Positions 33,496 to 41,824 of a stretch of 64,000 nucleotides of DNA are shown one piece after another (positions within the stretch are counted from its first letter, which is position 1; each line of letters opens with the position of its first letter). This stretch comes from Arthrobacter sp. 131MFCol6.1 (lineage in GTDB: Bacteria > Actinomycetota > Actinomycetes > Actinomycetales > Micrococcaceae). A model generated the notes under the pieces. That model was not told the DNA's origin and did not search any database. It worked only from the letters and a program-made list of their open reading frames with translations. The position numbers were made by a program, and so were the translations under genes. The DNA lies in the NCBI RefSeq assembly GCF_000374925.1, contig NZ_KB895541.1, positions 372,001 through 436,000 on the forward strand, written 5' to 3'.

Positions 33496-34634
33496 GAGGT
33501 GGCTACTTTCATCAGGCCGCGCAGGCGCGTGAAATCGAACTCGTTGTCGTCGCGGAGCGCGGAGACCATCGAGGCCAGCTCACGCAGCGACTCTCGGCCA
33601 GGGGCCATGCCGAGGAAGTCCTTGGTCGCCGGAGGACCCCACTGGGCGAGATTGGAGGCGGACATTTGTGCCCAACCGGGCTCGAGGGTGCAGTCGAACA
33701 TGTCCCCATCGGTGAAGTGCTCGACCAGGAAACCGTTGGGATCCCGCCAGTAGTCGAAGATTTGGCTGCCCTGGATGTGGCGGCCGATCCCCCACGAACG
33801 GTGGTACCCAAGGTCGTTCAGCAGCTCACCGCCGGCGGCAAGGGCATCGAGGTCAGCGACCTGGTATGCCGAGTGCACGTAGCGATTCGTCGGTCCCAGC
33901 GTCATGGCGATGGTGTGATGATCGGTCGGTGTCGAACCCCGGTCGCAGCGGATGAAGCTCATTGTCGGACCGCGTTCGCGCTGGCCCGGGTAATAGAGGA
34001 AATCACTGACGATCAGGCCGAGGTGCTCCAGGTACCAGTCGAGCGTTTCACGGTACTTTGTGCTCTGCAGCACGACGTGGCCGAGGCGCTGGACCGTCGC
34101 TGGTTGCCGCAATGGCCGCTGGGTCTGGTTGGCCCGCGCCAGCCCGTGGCCGGTGTTGAACGTGAGGGGCGTCTGGGCCGGCAGCGACGGGAGTTTGTGC
34201 GTGTCTGCGACGACGCGAATCGCAGCGCCGCTCGGATCCACGAGGTCGACCCCTATGCCACCGATCGTCTCCGGTAGCTTTTTCGAGGTCGCGCCCGTCG
34301 CGCCAGCCAGGCGAAGGACGTCCGAGGCCGCGGCCGCTGTGAACGCGGCACCCAGGTATTGCGACCTCGGTCCGCGCCGTACGATCACGCACGGCGCCCC
34401 GGTGTCGGTGCCTCGCAGGTGCAGCTCGTCAGGGGTGCGCAGGCTGGTGGCGAAGCCGAAGGCGTGCGCGAAGGTCTCTGCAGCGAGCAAGTCTGGTTTC
34501 TGGAACTCTAGCCAGGCGATGTCATGCACCTTGATGATCGGGTTTGCCGCCCGTCCGGGGTGCTCGCCTCGCAGCGCCCCGTGCTCACTGTGCAGGTCGC
34601 TGTGGATCCCGGCGTGGTCATGGTGGTCATTCAT
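33492..34634 (-). CDS. Extradiol ring-cleavage dioxygenase (VOC superfamily)
   Basis: A 380-residue two-domain vicinal-oxygen-chelate protein. The C-terminal half carries LGHVVLQSTKYRETLDWYLEHLGL (first His ligand), DHHTIAM (second His) and DPNGFLVEHFTDGD (Glu ligand), the 2-His-1-Glu facial triad of type I extradiol dioxygenases. The N-terminal domain begins IKVHDIAWLEFQKPDL. The ATG at 34634 is preceded by GAGGA. It opens a catechol made by the flavin monooxygenase of the same operon. The first gene of the operon, divergent from a TetR regulator. Confidence 0.9.
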   Translation of the reverse strand: MNDHHDHAGIHSDLHSEHGALRGEHPGRAANPIIKVHDIAWLEFQKPDLLAAETFAHAFGFATSLRTPDELHLRGTDTGAPCVIVRRGPRSQYLGAAFTAAAASDVLRLAGATGATSKKLPETIGGIGVDLVDPSGAAIRVVADTHKLPSLPAQTPLTFNTGHGLARANQTQRPLRQPATVQRLGHVVLQSTKYRETLDWYLEHLGLIVSDFLYYPGQRERGPTMSFIRCDRGSTPTDHHTIAMTLGPTNRYVHSAYQVADLDALAAGGELLNDLGYHRSWGIGRHIQGSQIFDYWRDPNGFLVEHFTDGDMFDCTLEPGWAQMSASNLAQWGPPATKDFLGMAPGRESLRELASMVSALRDDNEFDFTRLRGLMKVATS

Positions 34635-34668
34635 GGATGTCCTCACTTTCTGAATATATGTTCTGTTA

Positions 34669-34708
34669 TGAAGATATCGTCAGTCAAGAGGAGTTGAAGA
34701 TTTCTTCA
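34669..34708. promoter_or_regulatory. Paired TGAAGA-N2-TCTTCA-type operators
   Basis: TGAAGATTTCTTCA (34695-34708) is a palindrome with a 2-base centre. TGAAGATATCGTCA (34669-34682) is an imperfect copy, 26 bp away. Both lie between the dioxygenase operon and the divergent TetR gene and are its likely binding sites. Confidence 0.6.
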
Positions 34709-34764
34709 CTATTGTTGGTGCGCTGGTAGGATTGCGATGACCGGATGACTTCAAGGAGCCAGTG

Positions 34765-35481
34765 ATGACCCAAGCCCCAGCCTCGTCCCCGGAACCCACC
34801 CGGTCGCATCGGCGGAAGGCGCAGACTCGCGCCGCACTGGTCCGCGCAGCACAGTCCTTCCTGGCTCAAGGACAGACCAACACGCCGGTGCTGGAGATCA
34901 CTCAGGCCGCGGATGTTGGGATCGGCTCGTTCTACAACCACTTTGCGTCGAAAGACGAGCTGTTCGAGGCGGCGGTCGAGCACGTCATGGACCTCCTTGG
35001 TGCTGTCCTCGACGAACTCACGACGGACGTTGACGACCCGGCCGTGGCGTTTGCGACCAGCTTCCGGTTGACCGGTCGCTTCCACCGCCGTGAACCTCAG
35101 CTCAGCAAGGTGATCCTGCACAGCGCCCTCGACCTCCTCGGCGCGCAGAAAGGACTGACGCCGCGGGTCCGGCGTGACATCGAGGCGGGCATCGAGTCCG
35201 GTCGGTTCACGATGACGGACGTCGACGTCGCCGTGGTGTGCGCCGTCGGCGCGGCAACCTTTCTTGGACAGCTCATCCATGCCGAACCGGACCGCGACGA
35301 CGCCGAGGCGACGGATCGGGCGGCCGAGGCGCTGCTGCGAATGCTGGGTGTGCCTGCCAATGAAGCGCGTGCAATATGTCGCAGTCCACTCCCCGAACTC
35401 CATACTGCCGGGCTGCGCGGTGCCGTCGACGAGCGCGGTGCCGTCGACGAGGTGACGGCGAACGGAGGCGCTGCCCGCTGA
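34765..35481 (+). CDS. TetR/AcrR family regulator of the aromatic operon
   Basis: A 238-residue TetR protein with HTH KAQTRAALVRAAQSFLAQG and ITQAADVGIGSFYNHFASKDELFEAA at residues about 18-65. ATG at 34765 is preceded by AAGGAG at six bases. The C-terminal helices match the TetR group that controls aromatic or hydroxylase operons. Near the C-terminus the six-residue unit RGAVDE is repeated, encoded by an 18-bp tandem duplication at about 35418-35453. It is divergent from the dioxygenase operon. Confidence 0.92.
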   Translation: MTQAPASSPEPTRSHRRKAQTRAALVRAAQSFLAQGQTNTPVLEITQAADVGIGSFYNHFASKDELFEAAVEHVMDLLGAVLDELTTDVDDPAVAFATSFRLTGRFHRREPQLSKVILHSALDLLGAQKGLTPRVRRDIEAGIESGRFTMTDVDVAVVCAVGAATFLGQLIHAEPDRDDAEATDRAAEALLRMLGVPANEARAICRSPLPELHTAGLRGAVDERGAVDEVTANGGAAR

Positions 35482-35526
35482 ATTGCCCGACCTCGGGATG
35501 ACGACGGAACGCGACCGACGGCCGGG

Positions 35527-36717
35527 CTAATTGCGCTCTGGATCCTCGGGTGCTCTCCGGGATTCGAGTTTTTGAAGGCCGTCCGCAAATTCGCAGTTGT
35601 GAATTAAGAGTTCGGTGACGTCAAACCCGCTCATTTCCTTACTGCCTGCAAATATGTTCTTGTCGAACGTGCAGTTCATGAATGACAGGGATTTGGGCCG
35701 CTGATACGTGGCGAAGCTAAAGCTGCCGTCTTCAAATCGGCAATCTTTAAAGGTCAGGGACACGGCGTCGCGGCTTTGTTCCAAATTTTCAAATGTTGTT
35801 CCGCTGAAAGTGCATCGGCTGAAGTCGATTCGACCGTGACCGCTGCCGTTTTCGTCGACACTGTATCTGATGGTGCCGCCATGAAACACGGAATCCTGGA
35901 ACAGAAGATTGCCCATATCCAACTGCAGATCGGTCAGGTCGACGCTGCCGGCGGCCATGTACCATCTGGTCATGAACCCGATGTCATAGTCTCCACGGTC
36001 CTCGGCGCGGACGCCCCGGAGGTCCAGCTGTGCGCCATTGACGTATAGGTCGGGAATGTTGGACGGAGCCTGATAAGCCATGTTGATGTGCAGCCCCCAG
36101 TACCGTCCCTCCGCGAGCCCTGCTTTTAGGCGGCCGAGGATGGTCGCGGTAATGACAGAGCCTACATCCGAAAGATTATCTCTGTCCTTCTTCGCCAATC
36201 TTAAAAATTCAGTCAAAAGACTTACACAGTTTTGCCGCTCAACTTCGTTGCGCTGCGCCCACCATTCATCGGTCAGGGACTCGATTGAATGGACGCCAGC
36301 AATGGCGAGGGGGAGTTTTTTGCTCCCGAGCTGTTCTGCTGCAAGTGAGTAACGGTCCCTAAGGTCGGAGACCACCTGGGTATCGTGCTGCCGTTGCTGT
36401 AGTTCCAAAAGGCTGTTAGTAATCGAGAGGTTTTCCTCTGTCGCTCGTTGACGCCGGTAGGTGAGTAGGAGCGTCACACCAACACCGAGCGCAGCCGCTG
36501 CTGTCACGGCGTTGCGAAGAATGCCGGCCTGTTGATCAGCCGTCAGCGTCTGCTGGTGGCCCAGGGGTGTCAGGCTCTGCGTGGTGTAGGCGGCGAAGAC
36601 GTAGGACAGCGCCGAGATCAAGGCCAGAGAGGCGAGAAATCCGAGAAGGACCAGCCCCCATAGGCTGACTTTTTCCTTCGGAGCAGCCGTCGGTGACTCG
36701 CGGCGTTTCCAATACAT
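35527..36717 (-). CDS. Membrane-anchored pentapeptide-like beta-helix protein
   Basis: A 396-residue protein read from the ATG at 36717 (AGAGGA upstream; an earlier in-frame start at 36777 is possible). Two hydrophobic helices, SLWGLVLLGFLASLALISAL and VTAAAALGVGVTLLLTY, occupy residues about 18-90, followed by a coiled-coil-like segment. The rest (about 215-390) has pentapeptide-like repeats such as DLTDLQLDMGNLLFQDSVF and CTFSGTTFENL, expected to form a right-handed beta-helix. Base composition is clearly less GC-rich than neighbours, suggesting transfer. Function unknown; such proteins are seen as membrane scaffolds. Confidence 0.8.
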   Translation of the reverse strand: MYWKRRESPTAAPKEKVSLWGLVLLGFLASLALISALSYVFAAYTTQSLTPLGHQQTLTADQQAGILRNAVTAAAALGVGVTLLLTYRRQRATEENLSITNSLLELQQRQHDTQVVSDLRDRYSLAAEQLGSKKLPLAIAGVHSIESLTDEWWAQRNEVERQNCVSLLTEFLRLAKKDRDNLSDVGSVITATILGRLKAGLAEGRYWGLHINMAYQAPSNIPDLYVNGAQLDLRGVRAEDRGDYDIGFMTRWYMAAGSVDLTDLQLDMGNLLFQDSVFHGGTIRYSVDENGSGHGRIDFSRCTFSGTTFENLEQSRDAVSLTFKDCRFEDGSFSFATYQRPKSLSFMNCTFDKNIFAGSKEMSGFDVTELLIHNCEFADGLQKLESRRAPEDPERN

Positions 36718-36922
36718 GGCATCCTCTGTTGTCTCGAATGTTGAGCGGTTCACAAGGTCTATATGTGCGCTGAACAAGGTTCGTTGCTGCCTCGGTGACG
36801 CTTACGTGGGGCTGAAGACCTGGGATGAAATGACAGTCCACGAGACTGGCGCCGGCGCTCCCTCAAGCGCCGGCGCCCACTGGCTCCTGCCGAGGTGGTC
36901 TAGATGAACTTCTGTTCGCTTG

Positions 36923-37969
36923 TCAGGGCACCAGGATGAGGCGGATCGGGTCGCCGATCTTGTTCGCCAGCCGGTTCACCGCGTCGGCGGCCTCGGCGAG
37001 CGGGAAGTGGTCGGTGATCGAGGGGGCGAGGTCCAGGCGACCCACCTCGGCCAGCCGAACCAGCTCGCTGACGGACTCGGGGGTGCCACCGTAGTGTCCG
37101 CGCACCTGCTTGCCGAGGTAGTTGAAGGTCAGGCCCTCGGTGATGGTGAGGGGCCTTGGGCTGATGCCGACCAGGATGAGGGCGCCGTTGAGGCCGAGTA
37201 CGGAGGCGGCCTGCTCCCGGACGGCGGGCACGCCGGCGCAGTCGAAGGCGAAGTCCAGGCCACGTCCGCCTGTGGCTGTGCGGATCTGGTCGACGAAGTC
37301 GTCGGCGGCAGGGTCCAGGGCGAAGTCTGCACCGAAGGCCAGGGCACGCTCGCGGGCGCTGGGCAACGGGTCGACGGCGATGACCGGCGCGGCGCCGGCC
37401 ATGCGGGCGACGCGGACGTTGTGGGCGCCGACTCCGCCGACGCCCCAGATGCCAACGGACTGCGCGGGGCGCACCCCGGCGGTGGCAACGACGGCGGCGT
37501 AGGGGGTGGAAACCGCGTCGGGGATGATCGCTGCCTGATCGAAGGGGAGGTTGTCGGGGATGGGGATGAGCGTGTCCTCGCGGGCGACGGTGTACTGTGC
37601 CCAGCCGCCGTCGTAGTCAATGCCGGCGGTGAGCATCTGGGTACAGGGGCGGTGGCGCACGCAGCCGGTGCACTGGCCGCAGGTCTTGCCCGCCTCAAGG
37701 GTAACGCGGGTGCCGACGGTCAGGCCGCGCTTGAGGTCAGGGCCGAGGGTGTGGATCACACCGGCGACCTCGTGGCCGACGGTGACTGCGTCGGAGGTGG
37801 CGAACATCGGGACGAGCGAACCGTCGAGTAGGTGGACGTCCGACAGGCAGACACCTGCTGCCTTCACCTCGATCAGGATTTCACCGGGGCCAGGAACGGG
37901 GATGGGAACCTCCTCCACGGCGAACTTCTTGCTGTCCAGGTGGAAGCGTCCGGCGAGCATGGTAGGCAT
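36923..37969 (-). CDS. Zinc-dependent alcohol dehydrogenase (MDR)
   Basis: A 348-residue medium-chain dehydrogenase. Catalytic zinc ligands are in AGVCLSDVHLL and VGHEVAG; a structural-zinc cluster is visible in AGKTCGQCTGCVRHRPC. The cofactor motif is GIWGVGGVGAHNVRVA. The ATG at 37969 is chosen because the family starts there. It lies downstream of the P450 and the 60-residue ORF on the same strand; a fatty alcohol or hydroxy product of the P450 would be a natural substrate, which is inference. A 14-bp-stem hairpin lies between it and the small ORF, so transcription may attenuate. Confidence 0.9.
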   Translation of the reverse strand: MPTMLAGRFHLDSKKFAVEEVPIPVPGPGEILIEVKAAGVCLSDVHLLDGSLVPMFATSDAVTVGHEVAGVIHTLGPDLKRGLTVGTRVTLEAGKTCGQCTGCVRHRPCTQMLTAGIDYDGGWAQYTVAREDTLIPIPDNLPFDQAAIIPDAVSTPYAAVVATAGVRPAQSVGIWGVGGVGAHNVRVARMAGAAPVIAVDPLPSARERALAFGADFALDPAADDFVDQIRTATGGRGLDFAFDCAGVPAVREQAASVLGLNGALILVGISPRPLTITEGLTFNYLGKQVRGHYGGTPESVSELVRLAEVGRLDLAPSITDHFPLAEAADAVNRLANKIGDPIRLILVP

Positions 37970-38056
37970 GGTGATCTGCTTTCTCTGAGCGGCAATTCCT
38001 GGCCAATTGGGCCGATGGCTGCCGTGTGGTTGTGGTATTTCGCAATTGGGTGGCGG

Positions 38057-38095
38057 CCGGGAGGGTGCGGTGAAGGGTCTGCCGCACCCTCCCGG
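38057..38095. terminator. Hairpin between 60-residue ORF and alcohol dehydrogenase
   Basis: CCGGGAGGGTGCGG (38057-38070) and CCGCACCCTCCCGG (38082-38095) pair perfectly over 14 bp around an 11-base loop. No T-tract. Could end the P450 transcript or attenuate into the dehydrogenase gene. Confidence 0.55.
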
Positions 38096-38136
38096 CGTCT
38101 GGGGATCAGGCGAGGGTGTAGGCACCGCCGCTGTTT

Positions 38137-38319
38137 TCAGTCAGGTGCGGTGTCGCAGTACCAGCCGGCCCAAGGCGCATGGGTCAGCTCGCAAGCCCGC
38201 CGGTGCTCAAGGTGGGCGGGCGAAAGTTGCGGTGGCGGTAGAGGTGTTGCGTTGGTTTTGCCGGTGGCTGTCAGGATGCCTCCTTGAGGGGCGGCCGTGG
38301 CCTGGGTTTCCGTCGCCAT
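38137..38319 (-). CDS. Small 60-residue protein downstream of the P450
   Basis: ATG at 38319 has an excellent AAGGAG five bases upstream. The product starts MATETQATAAPQGGILTATG, continues with a Pro-rich stretch and ends ACELTHAPWAGWYCDTAPD with two Cys and three Trp/Tyr residues. No signal peptide or membrane helix. No known small-protein family is recognised. The dense C-terminus and Gly-Gly in the N-terminal part recall a peptide precursor, but no modifying enzyme is nearby. It lies between a self-sufficient P450 and an alcohol dehydrogenase on the same strand. Confidence 0.6.
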   Translation of the reverse strand: MATETQATAAPQGGILTATGKTNATPLPPPQLSPAHLEHRRACELTHAPWAGWYCDTAPD

Positions 38320-38338
38320 GGTGACTCCTTTGTTGACG

Positions 38339-38389
38339 TGCTGGTCTCGGTAGTTGCAAGTCGGGCCCTCGGTGATGGTGACGGGCCTG
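38339..38389 (-). pseudogene. Fragment duplicated from the alcohol dehydrogenase gene
   Basis: About 42 of 51 bases match 37107-37157 inside the dehydrogenase gene. The reverse-strand reading gives RPVTITEGPTCNY where the dehydrogenase has RPLTITEGLTFNY. It is too short to function and lies between the P450 stop and the 60-residue ORF, so it marks an old rearrangement or a lost dehydrogenase copy. Confidence 0.65.
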
Positions 38390-38405
38390 CGGTGGGCGGG
38401 GGGTA

Positions 38406-41400
38406 TCAGGCGAAGACGTCCTGCTGGTAGCGGGCATCGGCCTCGAGTTGGGCGAGCCACTGCTGGGCGGCCTCGTCGTCGCTGCCGGTCCGTTCGCGGT
38501 AGATCGCCGCGAGGGCATCGCGTACGGCGGGCGCCATGCGTCGGCCGTCACCGCAGACGTAGATGTGCGCGCCGTCGTCGATGGCCTGCCACACCGTGTC
38601 GGCGGCGTTGGCGATGGCGTTCTGCACGAACCGGGCCGGGTGGCCCGTCACCGCGGAGTAGGCGGTGTGCACCTCGGCGATCCCGGCCTGCTCCCAGTCC
38701 TGCATCTCCTGCCGGTAGAAGTAGTCGTGCTCCGGGTGGCGGCAGCCGACGAAGACCTGCGACAGACCCACTTCGGTGCCGTTCTCGTGCTGCGACGCGC
38801 GTTCCTCAAGGAAGCCGCGCAGTGGCGCGATGCCGGTGCCGGGGCCGATGAGGATCAGCGGCGTGGCAGGGTCGGCCGGCGGGGCGAAGGTCGGGGAGGG
38901 CACGCGCACGTAGCCGTAGAAGACGTCGCCGGGCTCCAGGCCACCGATGTAGGAGGAGCACGTACCCCGGTACTGGCCGTCACCGGAGAGGGCCGGGCCT
39001 TCCAGCAGGCCCACGGTCAGGCGTACGTGGCGGGGGTTGGCCAGCGGGGCGGAGGAAATGGAGTAGAACCGCGGGCGGATCGGGCCCATCATGTCCAGGA
39101 AGACCGCCAGCGGCAGCTCGACCGCCCGGAAGCGCTCCAGAAGGCCCAGCACGGAGACGCGCTTGCCCAGGATCTCAGTCTTATAGCGCTCCTCGGCTTC
39201 GGCAGTGTCGGCCGTGTAGGCCTGCAGCTGCGGCCGGGTCCATGGGCACTGGGTGTGCTCGGCAAGCGTCTGCATCTGAGAGCGGGTGGCCACGTCCTGC
39301 AGCTCCAGGAAGTCGGCGAGCAGCAGGCCTGCGGTCACAGGGGTGCCCACCGGGAGATGGGTGCGGCCGCCGTCGGGCTGCACCAGGCGCAGGACCTGAT
39401 CGCGGTCGACGCCGAGCCGCGCGAGGGCGCGGTTCACCAGGGCCGGCTCGTTCTTGGCGAAGACGGCCAGGTGGTTGCCGGTCTCGTAGGTGACACCCTC
39501 CGGCAGCCCGATCGTGATGGACTTCGCCGACGGCCGCGGGGGCTCGAGGCTGAAGTCCCACAGGCCGGTCGCGTCGGCCACGAGTTCCTCGTTGGCCACC
39601 ACCGTGAGGGGGTAGGCCTGCTCGGAGACGATCGCGGGGCGCACGTCCGCCTCGGTGAGCAGCTGCACCTGGAAGCGCGGGCTGTTCGCCTCGGAGGTGT
39701 CGGCGGCGTACTCCTCGGCCAGGGTGGCCCACAGGGTTTCCATCCACCGGGTGGCCATGCCGTCGAAGTCACCGGCGGCATCCGCGGCGCCGCGCTCGAT
39801 GACGGGGGTGGCGCCGGCGGCCAGCAGGCCTGCCTCGATCCGCTTGGGGAAGCCCTGATAGGTGGCCACCCACTGGGTGTTGCCGGCCCCCAGCAGCGCG
39901 AACCGCACGTTCGACAGAGAACCCTCCGGGAGGCCGGAGGCGAGCAGGTCGTCGAAACGCTGAGCGTTGTCCGGGGCCTTGCCGTTGTAGCTGGAGGCCA
40001 CCACCACAAGCAGGCCCTCGGTGGGCAGGTTGTCGACCAGCTCGTCCAGACCGACAAGAGTGGTGCCGAAGCCGGAGCGCTCACTGCGGTCGGCGATGGT
40101 CCGTGCCAGGTCCTCGCACGAGCCGAGGCTGGAGCCGTAGGCGATGGTCAGGTTCACCCCGACACCGCTGACCGCGGCCTGCGCCCGCGTGTCTTCGGTC
40201 TGCAGGTCCACTGCGCCGAACACGGTCCGCTCGTGCTCCTGACGGGACCGCACCTTCAGTTCGAAGCCGCCGGGCTTGCGCGTCAGCGCCTCCTTGACGT
40301 CCATCCTGTAGTCGTTGGTGTCGGCGAACTTGAACTTCTGCAGCACCAGCGCGAGGGCCAGGCGGGCCTCGGTGAGCGCGAACTGCCGGCCGATGCACGC
40401 ACGCACGCCGTTGCCGAACGGCTTGTAGGCGTGCGGGTGGTGGTTGCCCCGGTTCTCCGGCAGCCACCGGTTGATGTCGAACTCCTCGGGCCGGTCCCAT
40501 GCTTTGGGGTGGGTGTGCAGGGGGCCCTCGAGGATGTTGACCCGCGCTCCCTTCTTCAGCTCGTAGCAGCCGCCGATGACGGTGTCCTCCAGAGGGGACT
40601 TGCCGATCATTGGGATGGGAGCCCACAGGCGCAGGGTCTCCTCGAGGATGCGCGGGATCACGTCCATCTGCATGATCGTGTCGTAGTCCGGGACCGTGTC
40701 GCCCGGCAGCAGCCGGTCCACCTCGGCGTAGGCCTGGGCCAGCACTTGCGGGTTGCGCATCAGAGAGTACGTGGCGAACGCCAGCAGACCGCTGGTGGTC
40801 TCGTGACCGGCGATCAGGAACGTCACCACCTGGTCACGGACGTTGTCGTCGTCCAGCCCCCTGCCGGTCTCCGGGTCAGTGGCCTCCAGCATCAGGCCCA
40901 GCAGGTCATCCTCAGCGGTGCTCTTCCCCTCACGGCGCTCCTTGATCACCTTTTCGACCAGGTCCCGCATCAGCTGGATGTTCGCGCGGTACTTCTCGTT
41001 ATCGGCTTTGCGCAATTTGGTCATCATCGGCAGTTCCTGCGTGCGCCGCAGCGATTCAACCAGCGCCTCCAGCAGCGCGTTGAGGAAGGGGTGCAGATCC
41101 TCCTTGGCGAAGGAGTCGAACCGGTAACCGAACCCCGACAGGGCTATGGTGTCCAGAGTCAGCCGGGTGTAGTCGTCGGTGATGTTGACCGACTGGCCCT
41201 CTCTGCGCTCCCACTTGCCCACCAGGTTCTGGGCGATCTCCAGCATCTGCCCGTAGTAGCCCTTCATGGCACGCTGGCTGAAGGCCGGGAGAAGGACTCG
41301 ATGCGCCATGCCCCATTCCTCCTCGTGCTGGTGGGCCGTGAACAGGCCGGCGCCAGTGAAGTCCCGGACATGGGCCAGTGGCGTCTTGTCGATCTGCTTG

Positions 41401-41627
41401 AAGAACCGCGTCTCGTCGCAGACCTCGGCCACCAGGTCCGGATCCCAGACGAAGATCTGCTCAATGTCGGCGATCTTCATGCCGTAGAGCCCCTCGGGGA
41501 ACTGCTTGGTCAGTTCGCCGAAGTACTCCACCGGATTGGTGCTGGGGATCTGCGGCGTGTGGCCTAAGAGCGGGACCCCGCGCGGAGACGGGATCGGTCG
41601 CAGGTCGTTCTCGGACTGTGTGGTCAT
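38406..41627 (-). CDS. Self-sufficient cytochrome P450 fused to CPR (CYP102/P450 BM3-like)
   Basis: A 1073-residue fusion. The P450 part (about 1-460) has the I-helix AGHETTSG at 273-280, the ExxR EETLR at 329-333 and the heme-Cys motif FGNGVRACIG at 404-413 (Cys411). GLFTAHQHE matches the BM3 GLFTSWTHE segment, including the Phe that corresponds to F87 of BM3. A flavodoxin domain starts at LTIAYGSSLGS, followed by FAD and NADPH domains with RPRFYSISSAPL and GTGIAPLRGF. CYP102 enzymes hydroxylate medium/long-chain fatty acids near the omega end using NADPH. ATG at 41627 with GGAG upstream. The first codons and leader match cassette copies 2 and 3; tandem palindromes lie upstream and a TetR gene is divergent, like Bm3R1-BM3 in Bacillus megaterium. 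Confidence 0.95.
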   Translation of the reverse strand: MTTQSENDLRPIPSPRGVPLLGHTPQIPSTNPVEYFGELTKQFPEGLYGMKIADIEQIFVWDPDLVAEVCDETRFFKQIDKTPLAHVRDFTGAGLFTAHQHEEEWGMAHRVLLPAFSQRAMKGYYGQMLEIAQNLVGKWERREGQSVNITDDYTRLTLDTIALSGFGYRFDSFAKEDLHPFLNALLEALVESLRRTQELPMMTKLRKADNEKYRANIQLMRDLVEKVIKERREGKSTAEDDLLGLMLEATDPETGRGLDDDNVRDQVVTFLIAGHETTSGLLAFATYSLMRNPQVLAQAYAEVDRLLPGDTVPDYDTIMQMDVIPRILEETLRLWAPIPMIGKSPLEDTVIGGCYELKKGARVNILEGPLHTHPKAWDRPEEFDINRWLPENRGNHHPHAYKPFGNGVRACIGRQFALTEARLALALVLQKFKFADTNDYRMDVKEALTRKPGGFELKVRSRQEHERTVFGAVDLQTEDTRAQAAVSGVGVNLTIAYGSSLGSCEDLARTIADRSERSGFGTTLVGLDELVDNLPTEGLLVVVASSYNGKAPDNAQRFDDLLASGLPEGSLSNVRFALLGAGNTQWVATYQGFPKRIEAGLLAAGATPVIERGAADAAGDFDGMATRWMETLWATLAEEYAADTSEANSPRFQVQLLTEADVRPAIVSEQAYPLTVVANEELVADATGLWDFSLEPPRPSAKSITIGLPEGVTYETGNHLAVFAKNEPALVNRALARLGVDRDQVLRLVQPDGGRTHLPVGTPVTAGLLLADFLELQDVATRSQMQTLAEHTQCPWTRPQLQAYTADTAEAEERYKTEILGKRVSVLGLLERFRAVELPLAVFLDMMGPIRPRFYSISSAPLANPRHVRLTVGLLEGPALSGDGQYRGTCSSYIGGLEPGDVFYGYVRVPSPTFAPPADPATPLILIGPGTGIAPLRGFLEERASQHENGTEVGLSQVFVGCRHPEHDYFYRQEMQDWEQAGIAEVHTAYSAVTGHPARFVQNAIANAADTVWQAIDDGAHIYVCGDGRRMAPAVRDALAAIYRERTGSDDEAAQQWLAQLEADARYQQDVFA

Positions 41628-41730
41628 GGGTTGCTCCTTTGAACAGGGCGGGGATGGGCAATTGCGCCGGCGATGCGGAGATGCGCCGCAGAAACATACG
41701 CTGTATGGAAGCTTAACCATACAACGTATG
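41598..41730 (-). repeat. Regulatory cassette copy 1 (P450)
   Basis: Leader plus first ten codons of the P450 gene (MTTQSENDLR) and both palindromes align with the copies at 27716-27895 and 43516-43646. Similarity to copy 2 goes on through the divergent TetR gene to about 42515. Confidence 0.8.
41695..41730. promoter_or_regulatory. Tandem CATAC-N3-GTATG operators upstream of the P450
   Basis: CATACGCTGTATG (41695-41707) and CATACAACGTATG (41718-41730), centres 23 bp apart, 68-103 bp upstream of the P450 ATG. Arms are perfect in both. Confidence 0.85.
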
Positions 41731-41792
41731 AAACGATGGTCGCAACCCTGAATTTGGACGCCTGCGTCCCCCCGCATGGCCGAGGTTATTTC

Positions 41793-41805
41793 CATACGCT
41801 GTACG
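41793..41805. promoter_or_regulatory. Single operator before the first TetR gene
   Basis: CATACGCTGTACG has one mismatch in the right arm. It ends 20 bp before the TetR ATG at 41825, a position suited to autorepression. Confidence 0.75.
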
Positions 41806-41824
41806 AATTTGATAGTGTCCGGGT

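Noticed and set aside
38137..38319. Mycofactocin-type precursor
   Set aside because: The C-terminus lacks the conserved Val-Tyr end of MftA and no radical SAM maturase is nearby.
38448..41567. 1039-codon open frame on the plus strand
   Set aside because: It is antisense to the P450 fusion, which has every catalytic motif. Long antisense frames are expected in GC-rich genes and this one shows no family features.
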